Source: an uncultured Clostridia bacterium
Lineage (GTDB): Bacteria; Bacillota; Clostridia; Oscillospirales; Oscillospiraceae
Direction: 5' to 3'
Assembly (NCBI GenBank): GCA_947644595.1
Contig: CANSAE010000006.1
Location: 62,001 to 126,000 of the forward strand
Length of the DNA stretch: 64,000 bases
Below, one piece after another: positions 8,761 through 16,482 of this stretch. Both the position numbers and the translations under genes were made by a program. How positions within the stretch are numbered: position 1 is the stretch's first letter; each line of letters begins with the position of its first letter. A model generated the notes under the pieces. It ran no database searches. It was not told the origin of the DNA and saw only the letters and a program-made list of their open reading frames with translations.

Positions 8761-9504
8761 TTATTCAGCCCCCTTATCTTTGAATACGCCCAACGGGTAG
8801 TACGGAATCATGTTCTCCTTAAGCCAGTCCATAGACTCCACGGGGCTCATACTCCAGTTGGTGGGACAGGTGGACAGCACTTCCACCAAGCAGTAGCCCT
8901 TGCCCTCCATCTGATACTGGAACGCCTTTTTGATAGCCTTCTTGGCCTGATTGATGTGGCCCGGGCTGTCCAGCGCCACGCGCTCCACGTAATAGGTGCC
9001 TTCCAGGGTGGACAGCATCTCACAGATACGGATGGGGCTGCCGCACCAGTCCGCATCACGGCCGTTTGGAGATGTGGTGGTTTTCTGTCCCACCAGGGTG
9101 GTGGGGGCCATCTGACCGCCGGTCATACCGTAAATGGCGTTGTTGACGAACACCGTGCTGATCTTCTCCCCGCGCATGGCGGCATGGACCACCTCGGCAG
9201 CGCCAATGGAAGCCAAATCGCCGTCGCCCTGATAGGTGAACACCAGGGAATCGGGCTTGGCCCGCTTGATGCCGGTACCCACCGCGGGAGCGCGACCGTG
9301 CAGGGCATTGACCATATCAAAATTAAAGTAGTTGTTGGCGAACACGGAGCAGCCCACGGGGCTGATGCCCACTACATCGCCGTGTACATCCAGCTCTTCA
9401 ATGGCCTCGGCCACCAGACGGTGAATGATGCCATGGCCACAGCCAGGGCAGTAATGCCGGGGCTTCTCGGTGAGAAGCTGGGTCGCTTTATATTCCACTG
9501 CCAT
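8761..9504 (-). CDS. 2-oxoacid:ferredoxin oxidoreductase, beta (TPP-binding) subunit
   Basis: A 247-residue subunit with CPGCGHGIIHRLVAEA at the N-terminus. The thiamine diphosphate/Mg site is GDGDLASIG followed by FVNNAIYGMTGGQ. This subunit holds the cofactor at which the 2-oxoacid is decarboxylated. The length and the lack of a four-cysteine cluster domain fit KorB/VorB-type partners rather than single-chain pyruvate oxidoreductase. It is separated by one base from both the alpha gene upstream and the gamma gene downstream, so the three are surely co-transcribed. Confidence 0.92.
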   Translation of the reverse strand: MAVEYKATQLLTEKPRHYCPGCGHGIIHRLVAEAIEELDVHGDVVGISPVGCSVFANNYFNFDMVNALHGRAPAVGTGIKRAKPDSLVFTYQGDGDLASIGAAEVVHAAMRGEKISTVFVNNAIYGMTGGQMAPTTLVGQKTTTSPNGRDADWCGSPIRICEMLSTLEGTYYVERVALDSPGHINQAKKAIKKAFQYQMEGKGYCLVEVLSTCPTNWSMSPVESMDWLKENMIPYYPLGVFKDKGAE

Positions 9505-9505
9505 A

Positions 9506-10591
9506 TTACATACCCTCCTTCATCGCAAGGATCTTGGCTTTGATCTCCTCCACCGTAGGCAGATGGCTGCCGCAGTGGCCGAGGAATTCGATTTTCTGGG
9601 CGCCGTTGATGGCGATCTTCACATCATCCAGCATCTGACCGGCGTTCATTTCCACATCCAGAACGGCCTTCACGCCGGGCTGGGTGGCAGCCTTATGTAC
9701 CGCCTCATAGGGGAACGGCCACAGAGTGATGGGGCGCAGCATACCCACATGGATGCCCTGGCCCTCCAGCTCATCGATCACGGACTTGGCGATACGGGCC
9801 ACAGTGCCGAAGGCAGTGACCACGATCTCGGCCTTCTCCATGTTATAGGCCTCGTACTGCACCTCATTGGCCTCAATGACCTTGTAGGTCCCCTGGAGCC
9901 GCTCATGGAGCACGTCCAGCTCCTCGGTCTCCACATACAAAGAGGTAACGTCCGCCCGCTGGCCCACGGGGTTCTTGCAGTCGTAACCGGTGGCCGCCCA
10001 GGGCTTTTTCGCCGGGTCGACCTTGTAATCCCGTATCTCCGGCAGCTCCACGGGCTCCATCATCTGGGCGATGATGCCGTCGGCGCAAATCATGGCAGGC
10101 GTACGGTACTTGTCGGCCAAATCAAAGGCCTTGCCCATGCAGTCAATGGCTTCCTGCACAGAACTGGGGGCAAACACGATCAGATGGTAATCGCCGTGAC
10201 CGCCGCCTTTGACCGCCTGATAGTAATCGCCCTGACCGGCCTGAATAGAGCCAATGCCGGGGCCGCCGCGCATAACGTTCACGATCACACAGGGCAGTTC
10301 CGCAGCGCACAGGGAGGAAATGCCTTCCTGCTTCAGGGAAATTCCGGGGCTGGAAGAAGAGGTCATGGCTCGCACACCAGTGGTAGCCGCGCCGTAAACC
10401 ATATTGATGGCGGACACTTCGCTTTCCGCCTGGAGGAAGCAGCCGTTCACATCCTCCTCAAACATCCGCTCGGAGAAGTATTCGGGAATCTCCGTCTGGG
10501 GGGTGATGGGGTAACCGAAGAAGAAGCGGCACCCGTTTCTAATGGCAGCTTCCGCGATGGCTTCGCTGCCCTTCATGAGTTTTTTCGCCAT
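9506..10591 (-). CDS. 2-oxoacid:ferredoxin oxidoreductase, alpha subunit (KorA/VorB type)
   Basis: A 361-residue subunit with the pyrimidine-binding domain. It begins KKLMKGSEAIAEAAIRNGC and continues with FFGYPITPQTEIPEY, the conserved GYPITPxTE motif, then ATTGVRAMTSSSSPGISL. The C-terminal domain II (about 240-360) is the transketolase C-like segment. The start is preceded by a clear GAGGAGG-type ribosome site. Proteins of this size are often annotated as 3-methyl-2-oxobutanoate dehydrogenase VorB; 2-oxoglutarate enzymes look alike. It lies between the ferredoxin-like delta and the beta subunit. Confidence 0.92.
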   Translation of the reverse strand: MAKKLMKGSEAIAEAAIRNGCRFFFGYPITPQTEIPEYFSERMFEEDVNGCFLQAESEVSAINMVYGAATTGVRAMTSSSSPGISLKQEGISSLCAAELPCVIVNVMRGGPGIGSIQAGQGDYYQAVKGGGHGDYHLIVFAPSSVQEAIDCMGKAFDLADKYRTPAMICADGIIAQMMEPVELPEIRDYKVDPAKKPWAATGYDCKNPVGQRADVTSLYVETEELDVLHERLQGTYKVIEANEVQYEAYNMEKAEIVVTAFGTVARIAKSVIDELEGQGIHVGMLRPITLWPFPYEAVHKAATQPGVKAVLDVEMNAGQMLDDVKIAINGAQKIEFLGHCGSHLPTVEEIKAKILAMKEGM

Positions 10592-10603
10592 TTTTCTACC
10601 TCC

Positions 10604-10813
10604 TCATTCCTTTACGATGCTGATGACCGTATCCGGGCAGGTGCTGAAGCAGGAACCGCAGGCGACGCAAGCACTTTCATCGGTGATCATCACAGGGTGA
10701 TAGCCCTTTTCGTTCAGCTTATCCGGAGATAGCTGCAGAAGCTTCTTCGGGCAGGCTCTGACGCAGAGCTCACAGCCTTTGCAAAGCTCCTCTTTGATCG
10801 AGAATTTGACCAT
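10604..10813 (-). CDS. 2-oxoacid:ferredoxin oxidoreductase, delta (2x[4Fe-4S]) subunit
   Basis: A 69-residue ferredoxin-like protein with two CxxCxxCxxxCP clusters: CKGCELCVRACP near residue 11 and CVACGSCFSTCP near 49. It passes electrons from the catalytic subunits to soluble ferredoxin. The frame extends to 10831, but AGAGGT sits just ahead of the internal ATG at 10813, which I take as the start. It is the first gene of the oxidoreductase operon, 12 bases ahead of the alpha gene. Confidence 0.9.
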   Translation of the reverse strand: MVKFSIKEELCKGCELCVRACPKKLLQLSPDKLNEKGYHPVMITDESACVACGSCFSTCPDTVISIVKE

Positions 10814-10874
10814 GTTTCTACCTCTTTTCAAATAACTTTCTCAAGAAGATTTATGTAAATGACGCATTCCGCCA

Positions 10875-11582
10875 TTAAACACCTTTTTTCGTTAAACTGT
10901 CCCAATCCCGGTGCATATAGGTCTCCAGGTAAAACGGCTCGCCTACAAACCGCGCCTCGTGTTCCCTGCCCAGAAAGACATCCAGTACCTCCCGCTTCCC
11001 CGCAGTATACAACACCGGCACCCCGGACCGCTCCGAGGCTTCCTTCACGATCCCATATCCGGCTTCCAGGTCCTCCACCGTGGTCTCATAAGACATATTT
11101 GTGTTGTGGATGAAGCCCGTCACCTTCCAGCGGGCCTTGCGTTCCATGCTCTCCATCAAACGCAGCAGCTTTTCCGGCGTACCGGCCATGGGGCGGTTGG
11201 TATTCACTACATTATATAAAACGATCTCCGCACCATTCTTCTGCGCCAGTTCCAGCTTGTTGTGATACTGCCCCAAAGCGGAAGCGCCCGCGTCGCCCCC
11301 CAGATCAATGATGACCGTATCCCAGTCCATATCAAAGGCCTTAGCGATCTCCGCCGGAACGGTGAGCATTTCCACGCCGGAATTGGCAAAATGGGGCGCG
11401 ATCATTTCCACCCCGGTCCCTTCAAACAGGTCCCGCCGGTCACTGAGGCGGAAATAGGTGTTGATCATGTCCAAGTCGATGAGCAGGGTTTTCCCCGTTT
11501 TCGACGCATTCAAAGCAAAATTCATGGCAATTTCCGTTTTCCCGCTGCCATAATTGCCGACCAATATGATAAATCGTTTCAT
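10875..11582 (-). CDS. ParA/MinD-like P-loop ATPase of unknown role
   Basis: A 235-residue protein starting KRFIILVGNYGSGKTEIAMN, with Walker A GNYGSGKTE. A deviant Walker-type segment follows (TLLIDLDMIN, about 33-42), then VIIDLGGDAGASALGQY (about 90). This is the SIMIBI/CobQ-MinD-like fold. It is transcribed just ahead of the oxidoreductase operon with a 61-base gap, so it may belong to it. A role as an assembly or accessory ATPase for an iron-sulfur enzyme is possible but unproven; no partner is named by the sequence. The start ATG 11582 has AAGGATG upstream. Confidence 0.75.
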   Translation of the reverse strand: MKRFIILVGNYGSGKTEIAMNFALNASKTGKTLLIDLDMINTYFRLSDRRDLFEGTGVEMIAPHFANSGVEMLTVPAEIAKAFDMDWDTVIIDLGGDAGASALGQYHNKLELAQKNGAEIVLYNVVNTNRPMAGTPEKLLRLMESMERKARWKVTGFIHNTNMSYETTVEDLEAGYGIVKEASERSGVPVLYTAGKREVLDVFLGREHEARFVGEPFYLETYMHRDWDSLTKKGV

Positions 11583-11635
11583 TTTGAATCATCCTTACCT
11601 GTATACCCGCAAAAACCTGCCGATATTTCTGTTAC

Positions 11636-11664
11636 ATTTTATAATTATATGTCAGCCTTGTCAA
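11636..11664 (-). promoter_or_regulatory. Promoter of the ATPase-oxidoreductase transcript
   Basis: On the minus strand, TTGACA (11664-11659) is followed after 17 bp by TAAAAT (11641-11636); TATAAA two bases earlier is an alternative -10. It lies 54 bases ahead of the ATPase start. Confidence 0.6.
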
Positions 11665-11669
11665 CTGAT

Positions 11670-11943
11670 TTTCCAAGTTTTGGCCCCTATTTTGCACGGA
11701 AAACCGTCCGATTTTTTCGGTTTTCTCCTAAAATTGCACGAAAAGTCATTTTCATTGCTTTTTTGTGATTTCGCCCGGTTCCTGTGCAGGATTTTCTTTA
11801 AAAATGAAAGTTTCTTCCGCAAATGATTCAAAACCGATGCATTCCCTCAAATTTTGCGTATGTTAAATTTTTAATTACTAGGCATAAAATCGAAAAATTT
11901 TTTCTATTTCCCGAAACACTTGCAATTTTTTAGGAAAATATAA
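11670..11943. other. AT-rich intergenic region
   Basis: About 270 bases with many T and A tracts and no convincing coding frame. It lies between the promoter of the ATPase gene and the terminator of the phosphatase gene. I see no riboswitch or repeat in it. Confidence 0.5.
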
Positions 11944-11971
11944 AAAAGACCCCATCAAGCGGGGCCTTTTC
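11944..11971 (-). terminator. Intrinsic terminator of the phosphatase gene
   Basis: On the minus strand, AAAAGGCCCC pairs with GGGGTCTTTT (one G-T pair) and a T run follows, just after the phosphatase stop codon. Confidence 0.88.
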
Positions 11972-11981
11972 CCGTCCGGCA

Positions 11982-12428
11982 TTAAAATTGTTCCAGCAAA
12001 GCCGAGCATCCAGCCAACACGTCCTGCCAGGTCGCCTCAAAATCCCGAGTGTACCACGGGTCATCCACATCCCCGGGACGGGCGGTAAAATCCAGCAGCA
12101 GATGCAGCTTCCCTTCCGGGTCCCCGCCGCAGATGCACCGCATATTCCGCAGATTGGTACTGTCCATACCGATGAGCAGGTCATACACCTCATAGTCCGC
12201 CCGGACGAGCTGCCGGGCACTATGGCCGTCACATACAATACCATGCTCCGCCAGCTTCCGCCGGGCAGGCGGATAGACGGGACTGCCGATCTCCTCTGTA
12301 CTGGTGGCCGCGGAAGCGATGCAAAATTCTCCGGCGCGTCCCGCCTTCTCCGCCAAGTCCTTCATCACAAACTCCGCCATGGGACTGCGGCAAATGTTGC
12401 CGTGGCAAATAAATAGTACTTTAATCAT
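11982..12428 (-). CDS. Low-molecular-weight protein-tyrosine phosphatase
   Basis: A 148-residue cytosolic enzyme of the LMW-PTP/arsenate-reductase fold. The P-loop CHGNICRS (Cx5R(S/T)) lies at residues about 9-16 and the general-acid motif DPWYTRDF near the C-terminus. It dephosphorylates phosphotyrosine or phosphoarginine proteins; which one is unknown. The open frame reaches 12467, but ATG 12428 gives the canonical N-terminus MIKVLFICHGNICRS and has GGAG about 10 bases upstream. The mobile element's left end lies within tens of bases upstream, so its native promoter has probably been displaced. Confidence 0.9.
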   Translation of the reverse strand: MIKVLFICHGNICRSPMAEFVMKDLAEKAGRAGEFCIASAATSTEEIGSPVYPPARRKLAEHGIVCDGHSARQLVRADYEVYDLLIGMDSTNLRNMRCICGGDPEGKLHLLLDFTARPGDVDDPWYTRDFEATWQDVLAGCSALLEQF

Positions 12429-12567
12429 CTTTTTATATCTCCATTTAAGTCCAGTATTTCTTCTCAAACGCTTGATATTTCAGGGTTTTCCGACTTTTGA
12501 GTTTTCCTTTATTTTCAAGGTATCTTCTCAAATCTTCTCGTATTTTCTTATGTTTTTCCCTGCAATC

Positions 12568-12587
12568 TTGGTAAATCCGTTGGTAAA
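12568..12587 (+). repeat. Paired TTGGTAAA repeats near the left end of the IME
   Basis: TTGGTAAA occurs at 12568-12575 and 12580-12587. The same pair with nearly the same spacing occurs at the other end of the element. Tn916-type integrases bind paired direct repeats near the ends through their N-terminal arm-binding domain, so these may be arm sites. The second copy is also part of an inverted repeat with TTACCAACGG at about 12598-12607. Confidence 0.5.
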
Positions 12588-12613
12588 GCAAGCGTCCTTA
12601 CCAACGGGCTTTT

Positions 12614-13813
12614 TTAACTATTCGCTATCCGATATACTTCTTCCTTTGCATCATCAAAATTCACATGGGTGTAAGTGTTCAAGGTTACACTGATGTCTGC
12701 GTGACCCATGATATACTGCAAGGTTTTCGGATTCATCCCGGATTTTGCCATATTAGAGCAAAAGGTGTGCCTGCATACATGAGGGGTAACTTTCGGCATC
12801 TGGATACGGTAAATCCTGTTGTATTTCTGAATGATATGCTCCAGATACTTTTCCCAGTGAAGGGCAACCATCGGCATATCGTTTTTATCCAGAAACAAAA
12901 ATCCTGCATATCCTTCCACCATCGGTTCAACTTTTGGTGTCTTGCGGTTGGCAATGATTCTGCGAAAACACGCTGCGACAGCTTCCGTCATCGGCACATA
13001 GCGGATGCCTTTGTCAGTTTTTGGTTCTTCAATTACATACTGCATCTGTGCAGTACGCTGTAACTGATGGTCTACCTTGATACGCATTTCTCCAAACTCG
13101 ATTTCTGAAACCGTCAGTCCACAGAACTCTGAGATACGAAGCCCTGTGTGAAAAAGAATATAGATTGCATCATAGTATCTGCTAAAATGTTTATCTTCCT
13201 GAATAAACTTCAGCAAATCTCTCTGCTGCTTTCGGGTAATCGCTTCTCTGGTAACAGAATCATTGACAATGACGGATGCAAGCTCAAATTCAAATGGATT
13301 TTTACGAAGCAAATCATCGTCTACCGCCATCTGAAATGCTGGTCTGAGGACTCCCCGGATAGAATGAATAGAACTGTATCCCCGTCCATCAATCTGTTGG
13401 AGCTTAATCAACCATGCCTTTGCGTCTGACAAACGCACCTTATCAATTCGCAGATTCCCAAAACTCTCTTTTTTCAGCATATTGATGACCGTTTTATATC
13501 CGGCAACCGTATTGTGACGAACTCCTGTTTTCAATGAAACATACTTTTCTACCAGTTCCAAAACAGTATAGTTGCCACCGTTTGTTACGATACGGTCAAA
13601 CAAATTCGCTTCAATCTGTTTTTCTTTCTCACGAAGGGAAGGCTCCCGCTTCTTCCCCTTTGGCATTGGGTCATTCTTGTCTAAACGCCAACTGTATACA
13701 TTTTTCTCTTTTCCGTCCTCATCAATATAGCGGAACCGATACCTCCCATCTTTACGCTGGTACTCGCCCTCTCGCAAAATCCGATTACGGTTATCTCGTC
13801 TTTTCTCACTCAT
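12614..13813 (-). CDS. int: Tn916-family tyrosine recombinase (integrase)
   Basis: A 399-residue integrase close to Tn916 Int in length and layout. The N-terminus MSEKRRDNRNRILREGEYQR resembles Tn916 Int and its DNA-arm-binding domain; a SAM-like core-binding domain follows (about 90-180). The catalytic domain shows Arg in HTGLRISEFCGL, HVCRHTFC (HxxR), GHADI and the nucleophile Tyr in TLNTYTHV. It catalyses excision and insertion of the element. I chose ATG 13813, with an AGGAGAG ribosome site, over the upstream frame to 13831. It is transcribed outward toward the left end. Confidence 0.95.
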   Translation of the reverse strand: MSEKRRDNRNRILREGEYQRKDGRYRFRYIDEDGKEKNVYSWRLDKNDPMPKGKKREPSLREKEKQIEANLFDRIVTNGGNYTVLELVEKYVSLKTGVRHNTVAGYKTVINMLKKESFGNLRIDKVRLSDAKAWLIKLQQIDGRGYSSIHSIRGVLRPAFQMAVDDDLLRKNPFEFELASVIVNDSVTREAITRKQQRDLLKFIQEDKHFSRYYDAIYILFHTGLRISEFCGLTVSEIEFGEMRIKVDHQLQRTAQMQYVIEEPKTDKGIRYVPMTEAVAACFRRIIANRKTPKVEPMVEGYAGFLFLDKNDMPMVALHWEKYLEHIIQKYNRIYRIQMPKVTPHVCRHTFCSNMAKSGMNPKTLQYIMGHADISVTLNTYTHVNFDDAKEEVYRIANS

Positions 13814-13924
13814 CGTGAACTCTCCTTTCAAAAAAAGAGAGCCAGACTTGCACTCTTATCATAGCACAAATCCAGCTCTCCGCATAGTTATATCATGTGA
13901 AATCGGTAAATCTGTCAGCTCTGT

Positions 13925-14158
13925 TTACACAGCAGTAGCCTGATCCAGATACCTCTCAAATTTCTCACGCTTAATGAGGGCACGATTGCCGTTCATCACA
14001 TAAAAATCCTCATTGGGATGTGTGTCAATAAGCGTTCTCAATTTTCCTTCGCCGATATGATAATATCTGGCTGCTTCCTCAATGGTAAGCGTATATCTAC
14101 GCCACACCGGAATATCCGAGTAATTTTTTCCTTCAATATTCATCTTATTATTCGCCAT
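13925..14158 (-). CDS. xis: Excisionase, Tn916 Xis-like
   Basis: A 77-residue protein with a winged-helix DNA-binding pattern: PVWRRYTLTIEEAARYYHIG, then FYVMNGNRALIKREKFERYL. These match the layout I recall for Tn916 Xis, a small basic architectural protein that bends DNA at the ends and directs excision. It lies about 110 bases upstream of int in the same direction. GGAGG is found about 10 bases ahead of the ATG. Confidence 0.9.
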   Translation of the reverse strand: MANNKMNIEGKNYSDIPVWRRYTLTIEEAARYYHIGEGKLRTLIDTHPNEDFYVMNGNRALIKREKFERYLDQATAV

Positions 14159-14466
14159 AGGCAGTTATCCTCCATAACTATCGTTGTCGCAGCATTCGCC
14201 AAATGGATACGCAAGCGTATCCGCTTGGCTCATCGCCTGCGCACATGAAAATAGCCAGACAGAGGGTGTCGGCAACGAAGTCCGGCAACGGGCTTCAAAA
14301 GACCTTGCAAACAATCTCAATCTGGCGATGGTTACTATTTATACTTTTCTTTTATTTTTCTGTTGTTTTGGTTGTTATAAGGGAGAAAAGCCCGGAAATA
14401 AGGGGTTTTCCCCGGCAACCGGCTCGGCAACGGGATAGCAACAGGGGGTGCAACGGGCTGTCATTT
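14159..14466. repeat. Non-coding stretch with repeated GGCAACGG units
   Basis: No convincing gene. The sequence carries CGGCAACG-type units on the plus strand at about 14270, 14283, 14413 and 14425, and weaker GCAAC copies at about 14437 and 14450. Two inverted copies (TTGCCGG) lie at about 14529 and 14540 inside the adjacent VirE-like gene. Spacing is irregular. They could be iterons or protein-binding sites for replication or excision control. Confidence 0.45.
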
Positions 14467-15861
14467 TCAGAATGGAAGCTCCATCTGTTCTGTGACCTCC
14501 ACAAAACCGTCCATCGTTTTTTCAGACGGGTTGCCGGAGTCCGTTGCCGGGTTTTCACGCTCCCAGCCCTTTTGTCTGCCGTATTCGGAAAACATTCTTG
14601 GATTCGGGAAGTACCGCCAGCCGGAAATGCACTGGTTCATTATCTCGTTGATTTCCCGGATTTCCCATTGCTTCGGTTCGTCAAAGGCATGGTTCAAGGC
14701 TTCCTTGTAGAGCTGCTTGGAACAGACCATGCTCCCGGTGTACTTATCAAGATACGCCTGTATCATCCCGGCTTTGGTGTCCTCCGGCATAAAATCCCGC
14801 TGGTGTTCTTTGAGATACCGCTGCATGGCGGGGCTGAAAGCCAGCTTGAACCTGCCGCTTCGGTAAATCTCCATCGCTTCCGCCCACATCTGCTCGATAT
14901 AGGCTCTGGAAGCAGCTTCGTCCTCCAAAATGTGAACCTCGGCTTGCTCCGGGTACACCATGACGGGGATAAAGCGGCGGTTGCCGGAACGGTCAAGGGG
15001 CAGGAAGTCAAGGGCATTGGAAGTGCCGCCAAACACGCACTGACGGGGGCGGTCTGCCGGATGGGTTTCATAGGGTATCTTGTAAACCTCTTTCTGTCGG
15101 CTTAAAAATGACTTGATTTCCTCAATGCTCTTGGCATTGGCGGTTGCCATCATTTCCGACATTTCGATAATCCAGTGACCTTGCAGCTTGCGGTACACAT
15201 TGTCATCGTCCAGCTTCCGCAAATCATCGGAGAACCACTCGTCCCGGACTGCCAGCAGACGGAAGAAAGTGGACTTGCCAGCCCCCTGACCGCCTACCAG
15301 ACAGAGCATGATTTCAAATTTGCACCCCGGCTGAAAGGCTCGTGAGATTGCACCCAGCAGGAACAGCTTCAACGCTTCATAGGTGTAATCGTCTGCGTCA
15401 GCCCCCAGAAAGTGTCGTAGGCAGAAACGGATTCGTTCTGTCCCGTCCCACACAAGGGTATTGAGATAGTCCCGGATGGGATGGTACTTGTTTTCATTCG
15501 CCACAATCCCGATGGCATTATCAATCTTTTTCTCATTGGTAAGCCCATAGGTTTCTTCCAGATAAAGAAGCAGATACTTCATGTCCGTATCGTTCAGGGC
15601 GGTGCTTTCTCTGTGAAAACCGATGGGCTTTATGATGTCCTTGCGGTCGGTCAGGATGTTGTATGCGATAGCCCCGGAAAGCAGAGGGTCACGCTGGAAT
15701 ACGGTCAGGCAGTTCCGTATGCTCTGACGGACACCGCCTTTCTCGGTGGTTTCCAGCCCCGCCTTGATTTCCTCAATGCTCTGGGACGGCTGCATGGCGT
15801 TCATGGTGTTTTTTAGTTCTTGCTGCGTCTGCGGCTGCAAGCTCTGCCATTCGCTGTTCAA
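14467..15861 (-). CDS. VirE/VapE-family P-loop ATPase (primase-helicase-like)
   Basis: A 464-residue virulence-associated E family protein. Walker A is LVGGQGAGKSTFFRLLA at about residue 190 and a Walker B-like stretch GHWIIEMSEM follows near 225. SNALDFLPLDRSGNRRFIPV, typical of VirE/D5-like superfamily 3 ATPases, is near 285. The N-terminal region (1-170) resembles the primase-linked part. Such proteins in IMEs are thought to support element replication, with the CHC2 protein as partner; the two genes overlap by 89 bases in different frames, which is unusually long. The role is inferred from family and neighbours. Confidence 0.82.
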   Translation of the reverse strand: MNSEWQSLQPQTQQELKNTMNAMQPSQSIEEIKAGLETTEKGGVRQSIRNCLTVFQRDPLLSGAIAYNILTDRKDIIKPIGFHRESTALNDTDMKYLLLYLEETYGLTNEKKIDNAIGIVANENKYHPIRDYLNTLVWDGTERIRFCLRHFLGADADDYTYEALKLFLLGAISRAFQPGCKFEIMLCLVGGQGAGKSTFFRLLAVRDEWFSDDLRKLDDDNVYRKLQGHWIIEMSEMMATANAKSIEEIKSFLSRQKEVYKIPYETHPADRPRQCVFGGTSNALDFLPLDRSGNRRFIPVMVYPEQAEVHILEDEAASRAYIEQMWAEAMEIYRSGRFKLAFSPAMQRYLKEHQRDFMPEDTKAGMIQAYLDKYTGSMVCSKQLYKEALNHAFDEPKQWEIREINEIMNQCISGWRYFPNPRMFSEYGRQKGWERENPATDSGNPSEKTMDGFVEVTEQMELPF

Positions 15862-16417
15862 GCTGTATCACATCCTTTCCGTAGTCCGTAATCAAAGCCG
15901 CTTTTTCCTCTGTCTCCCCGAACAGCAATATATCCAGCAGATATTCCACTTGGTCTTGCTTCTGTAAGGCTTCCACAAACCGGGGATGAAAGGCTTCCTC
16001 CGGGGAGTGCGGGGCGTAGTCCGTTCTCCATGCCATAAGCAAGTGAAGATAATCGGCAAGGATACGGAAACATCGGTTCTTTGCCTCCTGAAACTGTTCC
16101 TCCGGGGATTTCTGCCGGGGCTTGGGCTTTTTTGCCTTTCCCGGCGGCTTCCAGTCCTCATAGGAAAGCCCAAAGTCCTGTGCCAGTTGTACGGCGGCTT
16201 CTTTCTTTCCCAGCCCATACAGGGCGGCGGTAAAATCAATCACATCCCCATCTGCACCGCAGCCGAAGCAGTGGTAACGCTGATCCAGCTTCATACTTGG
16301 GGTTTTATCGTGATGGAACGGGCAGCAAGCCATCCCGTTCCGACCTACATGGATTCCATAATGCTCCGCAGCCTGTCTTGTTGTGACGGACTGCTTCACA
16401 GCTTCAAATACATTCAA
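15773..16417 (-). CDS. CHC2 zinc-finger (DnaG-like) protein
   Basis: A 214-residue protein whose first 90 residues form a DnaG-type zinc finger: GMACCPFHHDKTPSMKL and then YHCFGCGADGDVIDF. The remainder is charged and has no TOPRIM domain that I can see, so it is not a full primase. It is found with VirE proteins in mobilizable elements and probably helps priming during element replication. Its 3' end overlaps the VirE-like gene out of frame. It lies 65 bases after the relaxase gene in the same direction. Confidence 0.82.
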   Translation of the reverse strand: MNVFEAVKQSVTTRQAAEHYGIHVGRNGMACCPFHHDKTPSMKLDQRYHCFGCGADGDVIDFTAALYGLGKKEAAVQLAQDFGLSYEDWKPPGKAKKPKPRQKSPEEQFQEAKNRCFRILADYLHLLMAWRTDYAPHSPEEAFHPRFVEALQKQDQVEYLLDILLFGETEEKAALITDYGKDVIQLEQRMAELAAADAARTKKHHERHAAVPEH

Positions 16418-16482
16418 ATCTATCCCTCCTTGAAAATAAGAAAAGCACCTGACATTCTCTGATTGAAAATGGCAAGTGCCTG

